DNA of 64,000 nucleotides from Gordonia sputi NBRC 100414. GTDB taxonomy: Bacteria; Actinomycetota; Actinomycetes; Mycobacteriales; Mycobacteriaceae. The stretch covers positions 43,478 through 107,477 of the forward strand of contig NZ_BAFC01000058.1 in NCBI RefSeq assembly GCF_000248055.1. Reading direction: 5' to 3'. Within the stretch, counting starts at the first letter, position 1, and the number at the start of each line of letters is the position of its first letter. The notes beneath the pieces were generated by a model that saw only the letters and a program-made list of their open reading frames with translations, did no database searches and was not told where the DNA came from. Positions 39,336-47,723 of the stretch are shown here, piece by piece. The position numbers and the translations under genes are program-made.

Positions 39336-41246
39336 TCAGCGAACTCTGGTGCCGACGATGACGTTGTGGCCCCCGCTGTGCAGGCCGTCGTCGCTGATGT
39401 CGACGTCGGTCCAGCTCAGTGCCGGTTCGAGCGGGATCGGCACGGTGGTCGGCTCTGCGCCGATCACAGCGACGACGGTCTGGTCGCCACGATGCATCGC
39501 GAACCAGCCGGCCTGCTCGTCGTACTCGACATCTACGGAGGCAAAAGAGCTGTCGGCGAACGCGTTTCGTGTCTTCCGGAGTTCGATGAGTGCACGGTAG
39601 AACTCGAGTACCCGCGCGTGGACTCCGGTGTCGGGTTCGCTCCAGTCGAGTTTCGAGTCGGCGAATGTCTGCGGTGATTGTGGATCGGGGATCTCGGCGC
39701 TATCCCAACCGTGCTCGGCGAACTCGGCCTTGCGTCCCTCGGCGGTTGCGCGGCCGAGCTCGGGTTCGGGGTGTGAGGTGAAGAACTGAAACGGGGTGCT
39801 CGCCGCCCACTCCTCACCCATGAACAGCATGGGCGTGAAGGGGGAGAGGAGCACCAACGCGGCCTTGATGGCGAGCTGGCCGGCATCGAGATAGGCCGAT
39901 GGGCGGTCTCCGATGGCGCGGTTGCCGATCTGGTCGTGGTTGCAGGTGTAGGCGAGCAGTGCCGCTGCGGGGATCTCGTCGGTCGGAATCGGCCTGCCGT
40001 GATGTCGTCGTCGAAACGACGAGTAGGTGCCATCGTGAAAGAAGCCACCCCGCAACACCTTTGCCAGTGCGCCGTAGCTGCCGAAGTCGGCGTAGTAGCC
40101 CTGGCGCTCTCCGGATATGAGTGTGTGAATCGCGTGGTGGATGTCGTCGTCCCACTGTGCAGTCAGGCCGAAGCCTGCGCGATCACGCGGCCAGATCAGG
40201 CGGGGATCGTTGAGGTCGCTCTCGGCGATGAGTGATAGTGGCCTGCCGAGTTCTGCTGCGAGAGAATCTGTTTCGGCTGCCAGCTCCTCGAGGAGGTGTA
40301 CCGCGCGATGATCGTTGAGGGCGTGGACGGCGTCGAGTCTCAGTGCGTCGATGTGGAAGTCGCGTAACCACCGCAGCGCGTTGGAGATGATGTAGTCACG
40401 CACGGTGTCGGAGTCCGGTCCGGCTAGGTTGAGTCCGGCGCCCCACGAGGTGGCGCCGTCGCTGAGGTACGGCCCGTACTCGGGCAGATAGTTTCCCGAC
40501 GGTCCGAGGTGGTTGTAGACGACGTCGAGCACGACTCCGATCCCGCGTGCATGGCATGCGTCGACGAACCGCGCGAGTGCATCGGGACCGCCATAGGATT
40601 CCTGGACCGCGAACCAATCGACGCCGTCGTATCCCCATCCGACGTCGCCGTTGAACGCATTGACCGGCATGAGTTCGACGAAGTCGACGCCGAGGTCGAC
40701 GAGGTGGTCGAGTTTGTCGATGGCGGCGTCGAGTGTCCCGGTGGGAGTGAAGGTTCCGACGTGAAGCTCGTAGATGATCGCACCGAGAATCGACCGTCCG
40801 CGCCACCCGTCGTCGGTCCAGATCGATTCGTCGACGACGTGCAACGCCGACATGTCGTGCACACCGTCCGGCTGGCGGACAGACCTGGGATCGGGACGCA
40901 CGGGAGCGTCGTCGTCTGTGTCGTCCGACAAGATTCGGAAGCCGTAGCGACGGCCTGTATCCGACTCCGACGGCGCGCCGGAATCGGCACCGCCCTCGGC
41001 GTCGACCCGCCACCAGCCCGGTGAATCGGACACTCGCGTCATCGGACTGCCGTCGGTGTCCGACGAGTCGGTCACGAGAACGACAGCATTCGCGGCCGGG
41101 GCCCACACCTCGATGTCGCCAATGAAGCAGGGAGGAGTGAACCGTCTCGACGGCGCGCTTGTGTGCACGTCTTCCTCCGACCTCGAGGCTCCTGTCGCCA
41201 GGGTGTCTGCGTCGACAGGGCCGAGCGGTTCGGGGTTGGTCTGCAT
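39336..41246 (-). CDS. treZ: Maltooligosyl-trehalose trehalohydrolase TreZ
   Basis: Second enzyme of the TreY-TreZ route; it releases trehalose from maltooligosyl-trehalose. GH13 fold with an N-terminal CBM48-like domain (about 30-110), then the barrel with VVLDVVYNHLGPSG, HIDALRLDAVHA (nucleophile Asp) and LIAESDLND (acid Glu). The ATG (complement 41244-41246, MQTNPEPLGPVD) gives 636 residues; an upstream-open frame overlaps the mce promoter region and is not family-like. The N-domain carries Asp/Ser-rich loops. Its partners treY and treX lie 10 kb away beyond an opposing mce operon, so treZ must have its own promoter. Confidence 0.94.
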   Translation of the reverse strand: MQTNPEPLGPVDADTLATGASRSEEDVHTSAPSRRFTPPCFIGDIEVWAPAANAVVLVTDSSDTDGSPMTRVSDSPGWWRVDAEGGADSGAPSESDTGRRYGFRILSDDTDDDAPVRPDPRSVRQPDGVHDMSALHVVDESIWTDDGWRGRSILGAIIYELHVGTFTPTGTLDAAIDKLDHLVDLGVDFVELMPVNAFNGDVGWGYDGVDWFAVQESYGGPDALARFVDACHARGIGVVLDVVYNHLGPSGNYLPEYGPYLSDGATSWGAGLNLAGPDSDTVRDYIISNALRWLRDFHIDALRLDAVHALNDHRAVHLLEELAAETDSLAAELGRPLSLIAESDLNDPRLIWPRDRAGFGLTAQWDDDIHHAIHTLISGERQGYYADFGSYGALAKVLRGGFFHDGTYSSFRRRHHGRPIPTDEIPAAALLAYTCNHDQIGNRAIGDRPSAYLDAGQLAIKAALVLLSPFTPMLFMGEEWAASTPFQFFTSHPEPELGRATAEGRKAEFAEHGWDSAEIPDPQSPQTFADSKLDWSEPDTGVHARVLEFYRALIELRKTRNAFADSSFASVDVEYDEQAGWFAMHRGDQTVVAVIGAEPTTVPIPLEPALSWTDVDISDDGLHSGGHNVIVGTRVR

Positions 41247-41374
41247 GGCCCCAACGGTAGATCCGCTGGCGGCCGGGCGCCGACTCGCCACCATGTGACC
41301 CATCACACATGATGTCAGCGTGGCGATGTATATTACCGCGCAGTTAGATAAGTGAACTCTGGCAAACGACCGCT

Positions 41375-41393
41375 TGTTGGCATAGCGCCAACA
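41375..41393. promoter_or_regulatory. Palindrome before the mce operon
   Basis: TGTTGGC, ATAGC, GCCAACA: perfect 7-bp arms, 71 bp before yrbEA in the treZ/mce divergent region. AT-rich promoter-like sequence (ATGTATATTACC) lies just before it. A repressor site is plausible, but no regulator gene is adjacent. Confidence 0.5.
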
Positions 41394-41463
41394 GTGGCAT
41401 GATTGCCGGCAGCGTGCGGCACCGCACAACACGGGCAGGGGTGGTTGTCATCGAGAGTCGGGC

Positions 41464-42333
41464 ATGAGTGAGACCGCGGAGCGCGAGAGTGCGGCGCCAG
41501 AACGTGGCGTGACCATCCGGTCTCGCCACAACGGCGCTGCGGTCTGGTTTCGCGAGCATGTCGTGGCGTCGTTCGACACGTTCGGGCGGCAACTCGGTCT
41601 GTTCGTCGAGGTGTTCAGAACCCTATTCGTCGATATCGCCAAACGACGGTTTCCGTTCGCGGAGTTCATCCGTCAGTGCGCTTTCATGGCCAGCACGTCC
41701 GTGTTGCCGACCCTGCTCGTCGCCATCCCGATCGGCGTCATCGTGTCGATCCAGGTCAGCAACATCGCAGGCCAGATCGGAGCGACGTCGTTCTCGGGTG
41801 CGGCAACCGGTCTCGGTGTGATTCGACAGGGTGCACCGCTGGTGACGTCACTGTTGCTCGCGGGCGCCGTCGGCTCGGCCATCGCCGCCGACCTCGGCTC
41901 GCGGACGATCCGCGACGAGATCGATGCGATGAGGGTGATGGGTGTCAATCCGATCGAACGACTCATCTCGCCGCGACTCCTCGCGACGATGGTCGTGAGT
42001 TTCCTGCTGTGTGGCTTCGTGTGCTTCGTCGGCTTCATCACCGGCTACGTGTTCAACGTGTACTTCCAGGGCGGCACGCCCGGTAGTTACACCGGTACCT
42101 TCGCATCGTTCGCCTCTGTCTCCGACCTCTCGTTCGCGCTCATCAAATCGGTCATCTTCGGGGCGATCGTGGCGATTGTCGCCTGTGATCGCGGGTTGTC
42201 GACCAAGGGCGGGCCTGCGGGCGTGGCGAATTCGGTCAACGCCGCCGTCGTCAACTCGGTGCTTCTCTTGTTCACGGTGAACGTCATTCTCACGCAGATG
42301 TTCGCTCTCCTCGTCCCGACGAAGGTGGTGTGA
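41464..42333 (+). CDS. yrbEA: MlaE/YrbE-type ABC permease, subunit A of the mce operon
   Basis: Integral membrane permease of the MlaE family that works with MceG ATPase and Mce proteins to import lipids. The product has 289 residues with about five or six helices. The conserved cytoplasmic piece GSAIAADLGSRTIRDEIDAMRVMGVNPIERLISPR (about 138-172) is split by family Glu and Asp residues that contact the ATPase. The ATG at 41464 is the first operon gene. The ATPase gene mceG is not in this window, as in mycobacteria, where it is unlinked. Confidence 0.94.
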   Translation: MSETAERESAAPERGVTIRSRHNGAAVWFREHVVASFDTFGRQLGLFVEVFRTLFVDIAKRRFPFAEFIRQCAFMASTSVLPTLLVAIPIGVIVSIQVSNIAGQIGATSFSGAATGLGVIRQGAPLVTSLLLAGAVGSAIAADLGSRTIRDEIDAMRVMGVNPIERLISPRLLATMVVSFLLCGFVCFVGFITGYVFNVYFQGGTPGSYTGTFASFASVSDLSFALIKSVIFGAIVAIVACDRGLSTKGGPAGVANSVNAAVVNSVLLLFTVNVILTQMFALLVPTKVV

Positions 42334-42334
42334 G

Positions 42335-43201
42335 GTGACCGCATCACGGTATGTGCCACCGGTTCTACGTCCGCTCGGCGCGGGCAAGGTAGTCGTCACC
42401 GCACCGCGCGACGCACTCGCCAGGATGGGGCATCTCGTCACGTTCCTCGTGCGGTCGATCGGTGCTGTGCCGCTCACCTTCACCCACTACCGCAAAGAGG
42501 TGTGGCGCCTGCTCTCCGACGTCGCATGGGGCAACGGGGCGATCGTGGTCGGCGGTGGGACCGTCGGCGTGATGCTCATCCTCGGTGTCATGGGCGGGGC
42601 GACGGTGGGTATCGAGGGCTACACCGCGCTGAACCTGCTCGGCATGGCGCCGGTGACCGGTGGACTCTCGGCCTTCGCGACCACCCGCGAGATCGGACCA
42701 CTACTCGCAGCGACCGCGTTCACCGCACAGTCGGGATGTCGGTTCACCGCGCAGTTGGGATCGATGCGGATCAGCGAGGAGATCGACGCACTCGAGTCGA
42801 TCGCGATCCGACCGATGCCGTATCTCGTGACCACCCGCATGCTCGCGGCCGTGATCGCGATCGTGCCGCTCTACTCGGTGTCGTTGGCCGCGAACTACAT
42901 CGCCTGCCAGGTCATGTTCCAGCTCCAGAGCGGCAAGGGGGCAGGTGACTACCTTTCGTATTTCGACTCGTTCATCCGCTCTCAGGACGTGCTCTTCTCG
43001 TTCATCAAAGTGATCATCTTCGTGCTGCTGACCACCTTTATCCAGTGCTACTACGGGTATTTCGCGTCGGGCGGACCCGAGGGGGTCGGCGTCGCAGCGG
43101 GCCACGCGATCCGACTCGCGATCATCGTCATCGTCTTCGCGAATCTCATCATGACGCTCGTCTTCTGGGGCATGTCGTCCGGCGTTCGGATATCGGGATG
43201 A
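42335..43201 (+). CDS. yrbEB: MlaE/YrbE-type ABC permease, subunit B of the mce operon
   Basis: The second permease subunit has 288 residues and the same fold as its upstream partner. The family segment is TAQLGSMRISEEIDALESIAIRPMPYL (about 145-170), where the DELDAL-type acidic helix is read as EEIDAL. The GTG start lies 1 bp after the yrbEA stop, so the two are certainly co-translated. Together they form the heterodimeric channel under the Mce hexamer. Confidence 0.94.
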   Translation: MTASRYVPPVLRPLGAGKVVVTAPRDALARMGHLVTFLVRSIGAVPLTFTHYRKEVWRLLSDVAWGNGAIVVGGGTVGVMLILGVMGGATVGIEGYTALNLLGMAPVTGGLSAFATTREIGPLLAATAFTAQSGCRFTAQLGSMRISEEIDALESIAIRPMPYLVTTRMLAAVIAIVPLYSVSLAANYIACQVMFQLQSGKGAGDYLSYFDSFIRSQDVLFSFIKVIIFVLLTTFIQCYYGYFASGGPEGVGVAAGHAIRLAIIVIVFANLIMTLVFWGMSSGVRISG

Positions 43202-43211
43202 GGGGGGACCG

Positions 43212-44576
43212 ATGAACATCGCCACCGACGGACGCAACCCGTCGCTGCGCCAGTACGTTCTGCGCGGACTGATCTTCGTGGTTGTTCTCGCCATCATGTT
43301 CGTCGTCCTGTTCATGCGTTATCAGGGTGCGTTCGACTCGGTCGTCGGCGTGCACGCCGAGATGGAAGACATCGGCGACGGGCTCGTCGACAGCGCGGAT
43401 GTCCGGTACAACGGCCTGATCGTCGGCGAGGTCAAGACCATGCAGCTCTCCACCGAGACGGGGGCGGGCGGCAAACAGATCAAGGTTGTCGACATCGACC
43501 TCGATCCCTCTCAGGCCGAGGGCATTCCGGCAAATGTGACGGCGCGGACGGTGCCGTCGAATCTGTTCGGCGTGAACTCGGTGGAGTTCGTCGCCCCCGA
43601 ACAGCCGGCACCAGAACATCTTTCCGACGGCGCCAACATTCCCGCAGACCGGTCACTTCCGACCATCAAGCTGCAAGACGCGCAGAACGATCTGCGTACA
43701 CTGCTGACAGCTGTCCCGCCCGAGCAACTCGCGTCTGTGCTCGGCACCATCGCGGATGCGCTGCACGGTGGTGGCGCAGTGTTCGGGATGTTCTCCGGCG
43801 AACTCAAGACATACTTCGAATCCCTCAACGCGCAGTTCCCGGCGGGTGCACCGTCGGGTTTCGACAACTTCAACGATTCGGTACTCGGACTGGCGAAGTC
43901 GGCGCCCGAACTACTGAACACATTGGGCCGCAGCGTCATCCCAGCTATGACCGTCGCATCACATCAACGTGACATCACCGCGCTCCTCACCGCGGCGTCG
44001 ACCACGCTGGATCAGGCGCAGACCCTGTTCGCGCGCAACGGCGACGTGGCCAAGCGATTGGTTCCCGATCTCGACACGATGATCGGCGCAGTGACACTCG
44101 AGCCGAACTCGCTTCCGCAGGCGCTCACCGCTCTCAACCAACTGGCCGCCAAGGCGGTCACGGTGTTCACCGGACTCAACGGCCACGTCCAGGTCAACGT
44201 CGGCCTCAGTTTCGGTGCGCTGCAACAGTACTCGCGCGCGAACTGCCCGGTCTACAACGGCGGGCCGTACGGCCAGGCGCGCGGTCCGGGATGTATCGGA
44301 CCGGGAACAGGTACCGGTCCCACCAGTTCGGGGCCGCTGCGCGTTGCGCCGGCCTCCAACCAGCAGGGATCGCGCCAGCAGGGATCGGGCCAGCCATCCA
44401 ACGACGGCGACCGGTCGTCGGCGGGCGCGGTCACCACCGGCGCAGACAATCAGACACTGACAACGGCACTCGATCGCGCACCGCGTGCGGCCGACACGCT
44501 GATGCTCGGCCCACTCGTGCAGTCCGTGTCGCTCGAACAAGAACACGACGGCAACGGCACGGGGGGAGGACGATGA
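43212..44576 (+). CDS. mceA: MceA, first Mce lipid-transfer subunit
   Basis: Periplasmic/envelope lipid carrier of the MCE superfamily. One N-terminal membrane anchor (about 15-37), an MCE beta-barrel domain (about 43-130, with VRYNGLIVGEVKTM), then a long helical needle domain (about 160-340) and a Gly/Ser/Gln-rich C-terminal tail of about 90 residues. In structures of mycobacterial Mce complexes six different subunits form a needle crossing the periplasm. The product is 454 residues from ATG 43212. The stop overlaps the mceB ATG. Confidence 0.92.
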   Translation: MNIATDGRNPSLRQYVLRGLIFVVVLAIMFVVLFMRYQGAFDSVVGVHAEMEDIGDGLVDSADVRYNGLIVGEVKTMQLSTETGAGGKQIKVVDIDLDPSQAEGIPANVTARTVPSNLFGVNSVEFVAPEQPAPEHLSDGANIPADRSLPTIKLQDAQNDLRTLLTAVPPEQLASVLGTIADALHGGGAVFGMFSGELKTYFESLNAQFPAGAPSGFDNFNDSVLGLAKSAPELLNTLGRSVIPAMTVASHQRDITALLTAASTTLDQAQTLFARNGDVAKRLVPDLDTMIGAVTLEPNSLPQALTALNQLAAKAVTVFTGLNGHVQVNVGLSFGALQQYSRANCPVYNGGPYGQARGPGCIGPGTGTGPTSSGPLRVAPASNQQGSRQQGSGQPSNDGDRSSAGAVTTGADNQTLTTALDRAPRAADTLMLGPLVQSVSLEQEHDGNGTGGGR

Positions 44577-45607
44577 GCGCGGTCGAGGGGTCGATCCGAA
44601 AGCCGTTGATAGGCTTCACCATCTTCGCCGTGGTCGCGTTGTTGCTGACGTACATCATCTATTCGACGCTCGAGCGTTCCGTGTCGGGTCCTACGCGCGA
44701 CTTCTCGGCGTACTTCAACGACGCGTCGGGCCTGCTCTCGGGCGACGACGTGCGGATGGCAGGTGTTCGCGTCGGACGTGTGCAGTCGATCGACCTCGAC
44801 CACGGCCGCGCCAAGGTGACGTTCGAGGTGCAACAGGACCAGCCGGTGTTCACCACCACGCAGGCGGCGATCCGGTACCAGAACCTCGTCGGGCAGCGCT
44901 ACCTCGCGCTCTCGCGCAAGGACGCGGCATCCGAGGCGCCGTTGTCTCCAGGTTCGACGTTGCAGCAGCCCTCCCAGGATTCGTTCGACGTCACCAAGTT
45001 GTTGGCGGGCTTCCAGCCGGTGTTCGACACGCTGCAGCCCGAGCAGGTCAACGCGTTGTCGAACGGGTTGATCCAAGCGTTCCAGGGCGACACCGTGTCG
45101 TTGAACACCACTGTTGCGCAGATCAGCAAACTCGCCTCCGACATGGCCAACCGCGACGTCGTGATCGGAGCGATCATCGACAACCTCAGCGGCGTGATGC
45201 GCGACCTCTCGGTGCAGAAGAGTCAGCTCACCGGGGTCGTGACCAGCGTCGCGTCGCTCATCGAGAAACTCAACGCGAACTCGGCCGCGCTGGGGAAGTC
45301 CGTCGACCAGGTCGGGAAAACCGCAGCAGGATTCGCAGATGTGCTCGGTCGGTCGCGTACAGATCTGGCGGCGGCCGCGAACAACACCAGGTATGCGACG
45401 AACGGGCTGATCTCGGCGGGCGCGTCACTCGACCAGACCGTGGTCGATCTGCCGAAGTTCCTCGCGCTCCTACCGAAAGCGATGCAGGAGGGGGCGTATC
45501 TGAACGTGTACGCATGTGATCTCGACATCTCGATAGGCAATGTTCTGCTGCCTCCGGGAATCCTCAACAAAGTCGGCGGCACCAAGCACTCCCCGGTGTG
45601 CCAATGA
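44573..45607 (+). CDS. mceB: MceB lipid-transfer subunit
   Basis: The product has 344 residues from ATG 44573, which overlaps the mceA stop as ATGA; the frame is open upstream inside mceA but has no family signal there. The membrane anchor (about 9-29) is followed by an MCE domain (about 40-120, with DVRMAGVRVGRVQSIDLDHGRAKV split as usual) and a helical region ending in the Cys-containing segment CDLDISIGNVLLPPG. The C-terminal Cys pair (in NVYACDLD and SPVCQ) may form a disulfide. Confidence 0.92.
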   Translation: MSAVEGSIRKPLIGFTIFAVVALLLTYIIYSTLERSVSGPTRDFSAYFNDASGLLSGDDVRMAGVRVGRVQSIDLDHGRAKVTFEVQQDQPVFTTTQAAIRYQNLVGQRYLALSRKDAASEAPLSPGSTLQQPSQDSFDVTKLLAGFQPVFDTLQPEQVNALSNGLIQAFQGDTVSLNTTVAQISKLASDMANRDVVIGAIIDNLSGVMRDLSVQKSQLTGVVTSVASLIEKLNANSAALGKSVDQVGKTAAGFADVLGRSRTDLAAAANNTRYATNGLISAGASLDQTVVDLPKFLALLPKAMQEGAYLNVYACDLDISIGNVLLPPGILNKVGGTKHSPVCQ

Positions 45608-46596
45608 GCGGGCGCATGCGCAGGAGCTTCAGCAGGCACCGTCGTACCTGGTACGGCGTCATCGGTGCCGCCGTGATCGTGGCGCTCATCCTGCTCGTCA
45701 CCGGGATCGGGCAGGCGCACATCGGGAAGAAGTCGTACTCAGCCGATTTCGCCCAGGCCGGGGGTATCCGGCCGGGCGACAAAGTGCGCGTTGCGGGAAT
45801 CGACGTCGGTGAGGTTGCCGACACATCGCTCGAGCGGGATCACGTCAAGATCACCATGAAGGTCGATCGCGATGTGAACGTCACCTCCAATGGGTCCGCT
45901 GAAATCAAGATGTCGACGCTGCTCGGACAGCGCTACATCGATGTGTCGCTGGGGGATTCGTCGCAACCCGCGCCCGATGGTCGGATCGCCAAGACCGCGG
46001 TGCCCTACGACCTGCAGAAGACTCTCGAAGTGGGCACGCCGGTGATCGCCGGTGTCGACGTCAAAGCGTTGGCGCAGAGCATCACGACGCTCAACGCGCA
46101 GCTCTCGGATGCGCCTGCGCTTGCCCGACCGACGATCGATTCGGTCGTCGAGATGTCGAAGATCATCACCAACCGCAAAGACCAGATCACCCAACTCCTC
46201 GCCGACACGAACACGGTGACCTCGGTGGTGAACGACACCCAGACGCAATTGGCGGTCATCGTCGGTCAGGGTGGACAACTCGCTCAGAAGATCGTCGCGC
46301 GTGAGGCATTGGTGACCAAACTCCTCGATGGTGTTGCGGCGCTGGCTGATCAGACGCGAGCCGTCGCCGCCGAGAACGGCAACAGCTTCGCGCCGATCCT
46401 GGCGAACCTCAACACCATCAGCCAGGGCCTGCAGAAGAACCAGGAGAATCTGCGCAAGCTCCTGCAGATCCTTCCGGTCACCTCACGCATGCTGAACAAC
46501 ATCATGGCCGACGGACCACACTCCACCGGATATCTCCCGTGGGGCCTTTTCCCCGACAACTGGCTGTGTACCGCACGTGTGGTGGACGGGTGCTGA
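45604..46596 (+). CDS. mceC: MceC lipid-transfer subunit
   Basis: The product has 330 residues from ATG 45604, overlapping the mceB stop; GTG 45598 is a less likely start. A basic N-terminus (MSGRMRRSFSRHRR) and an anchor (about 18-38) precede the MCE domain (about 45-125, with KVRVAGIDVGEVADTSLE). A helical needle segment follows, and the end LFPDNWLCTARVVDGC has two Cys. It is shorter than many MceC proteins because the usual Pro-rich tail is missing. Confidence 0.92.
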   Translation: MSGRMRRSFSRHRRTWYGVIGAAVIVALILLVTGIGQAHIGKKSYSADFAQAGGIRPGDKVRVAGIDVGEVADTSLERDHVKITMKVDRDVNVTSNGSAEIKMSTLLGQRYIDVSLGDSSQPAPDGRIAKTAVPYDLQKTLEVGTPVIAGVDVKALAQSITTLNAQLSDAPALARPTIDSVVEMSKIITNRKDQITQLLADTNTVTSVVNDTQTQLAVIVGQGGQLAQKIVAREALVTKLLDGVAALADQTRAVAAENGNSFAPILANLNTISQGLQKNQENLRKLLQILPVTSRMLNNIMADGPHSTGYLPWGLFPDNWLCTARVVDGC

Positions 46597-46598
46597 GC

Positions 46599-47723
46599 AT
46601 GGGAATGAGTCGACACGTGATCACGAATCCGCACTGGCGTAGGCCGACGATCATCGTCGCGCTGACCGTCCTGGTCGTCGCATTGCTCTCGGGGTGCTCG
46701 CTGGTCCCGGCGAGTTGGAAGGTGGCCGTCGGCTCACAGATCAAGGTGACCGCCTATTTCCCGAACGTCGCCGGTCTGTACAAGGACAACGACGTCGCGG
46801 TCCTCGGAATGCCGGTCGGGCAAGTCACTTCTGTTGAGCAACAAGGCAATCGCGTCAAGGTCACCTTCACCATCGACAAGAACGTCCCGGTTCCGGTCGA
46901 CGCGACCCCCGCGATCGTGAACACCTCGATCGTCACCACCCGCCACATCGAGTTGACGCCGACCTATTCCGGCGGACCGAAACTGACAGACGGTGCCGTC
47001 CTCAAGAACGAGGGTCGGAGTCCGGTGGCCGTCGGAGATCTGTTCGACGCCGTCGATCGACTGGTGTCGTCGCTGAGTACCGACAAGGATGGCGAGGGGC
47101 CGATCGCCGATCTGGTGGACATCACGTCGGGCACGACGTCGGGAAACGGCGAGCGTATCCGTGAGGCAATCAACCAACTCGGCTCTGCGACAGACGTGTT
47201 CGCGGGCAACGGCGACCAGCTCACGCAGATCATCAAGAACACACAAAAGCTGACCGGTGCGCTGACCGCGAACTACCCGAAGATGAAGCAGTTCTCGTCG
47301 TCGATCAGTCAGGTGTCCTCGATGCTGGGTCAACAAGCTCCGGGACTGACGGCGACACTCGACGATCTCAATCAGACGCTGCTCAACACGTCGCAGTTCC
47401 TCGGCAACAACTCGACGACCATCAGCGACTCGACGGGCAGACTGAGCGCGCTGGTGCGCAATCTGAGCGACTACTCGCGTCAGGTGGTCGAGACGATCGA
47501 CGTCGCGCCGCTGCTGTTCCAGAACCTGGCCAACACCGTATCGCCGGAGCAACGCGCGTGGCGCTTGCAGGTGCTCCTTGACAAGTCGCTGATCGACGGT
47601 GAGGCGCTCAACCAATTCTGCCAGTCGATCAACCTGCAGAAGAACGGCTGCCGAACCGGTCAGCTCAAGGATTTCGGGCCAGACCTCGGCGTGTTCTCGA
47701 GTCTGCTGGAGATGAGCAAATGA
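46599..47723 (+). CDS. mceD: MceD lipid-transfer subunit with a lipobox-like N-terminus
   Basis: The product has 374 residues from ATG 46599, 2 bp after mceC. The hydrophobic N-terminal stretch ends LLSGCSLVP, which fits a lipobox, so this subunit may be lipidated and cleaved rather than held by a permanent helix. In most mce operons only MceE is a lipoprotein. The MCE domain spans about 48-130 (VAVLGMPVGQVTSVE), followed by helical needle repeats. Position fourth and the THELTPTYSGGPKLTDGA-like segment support MceD. The stop overlaps the mceE ATG. Confidence 0.88.
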   Translation: MGMSRHVITNPHWRRPTIIVALTVLVVALLSGCSLVPASWKVAVGSQIKVTAYFPNVAGLYKDNDVAVLGMPVGQVTSVEQQGNRVKVTFTIDKNVPVPVDATPAIVNTSIVTTRHIELTPTYSGGPKLTDGAVLKNEGRSPVAVGDLFDAVDRLVSSLSTDKDGEGPIADLVDITSGTTSGNGERIREAINQLGSATDVFAGNGDQLTQIIKNTQKLTGALTANYPKMKQFSSSISQVSSMLGQQAPGLTATLDDLNQTLLNTSQFLGNNSTTISDSTGRLSALVRNLSDYSRQVVETIDVAPLLFQNLANTVSPEQRAWRLQVLLDKSLIDGEALNQFCQSINLQKNGCRTGQLKDFGPDLGVFSSLLEMSK

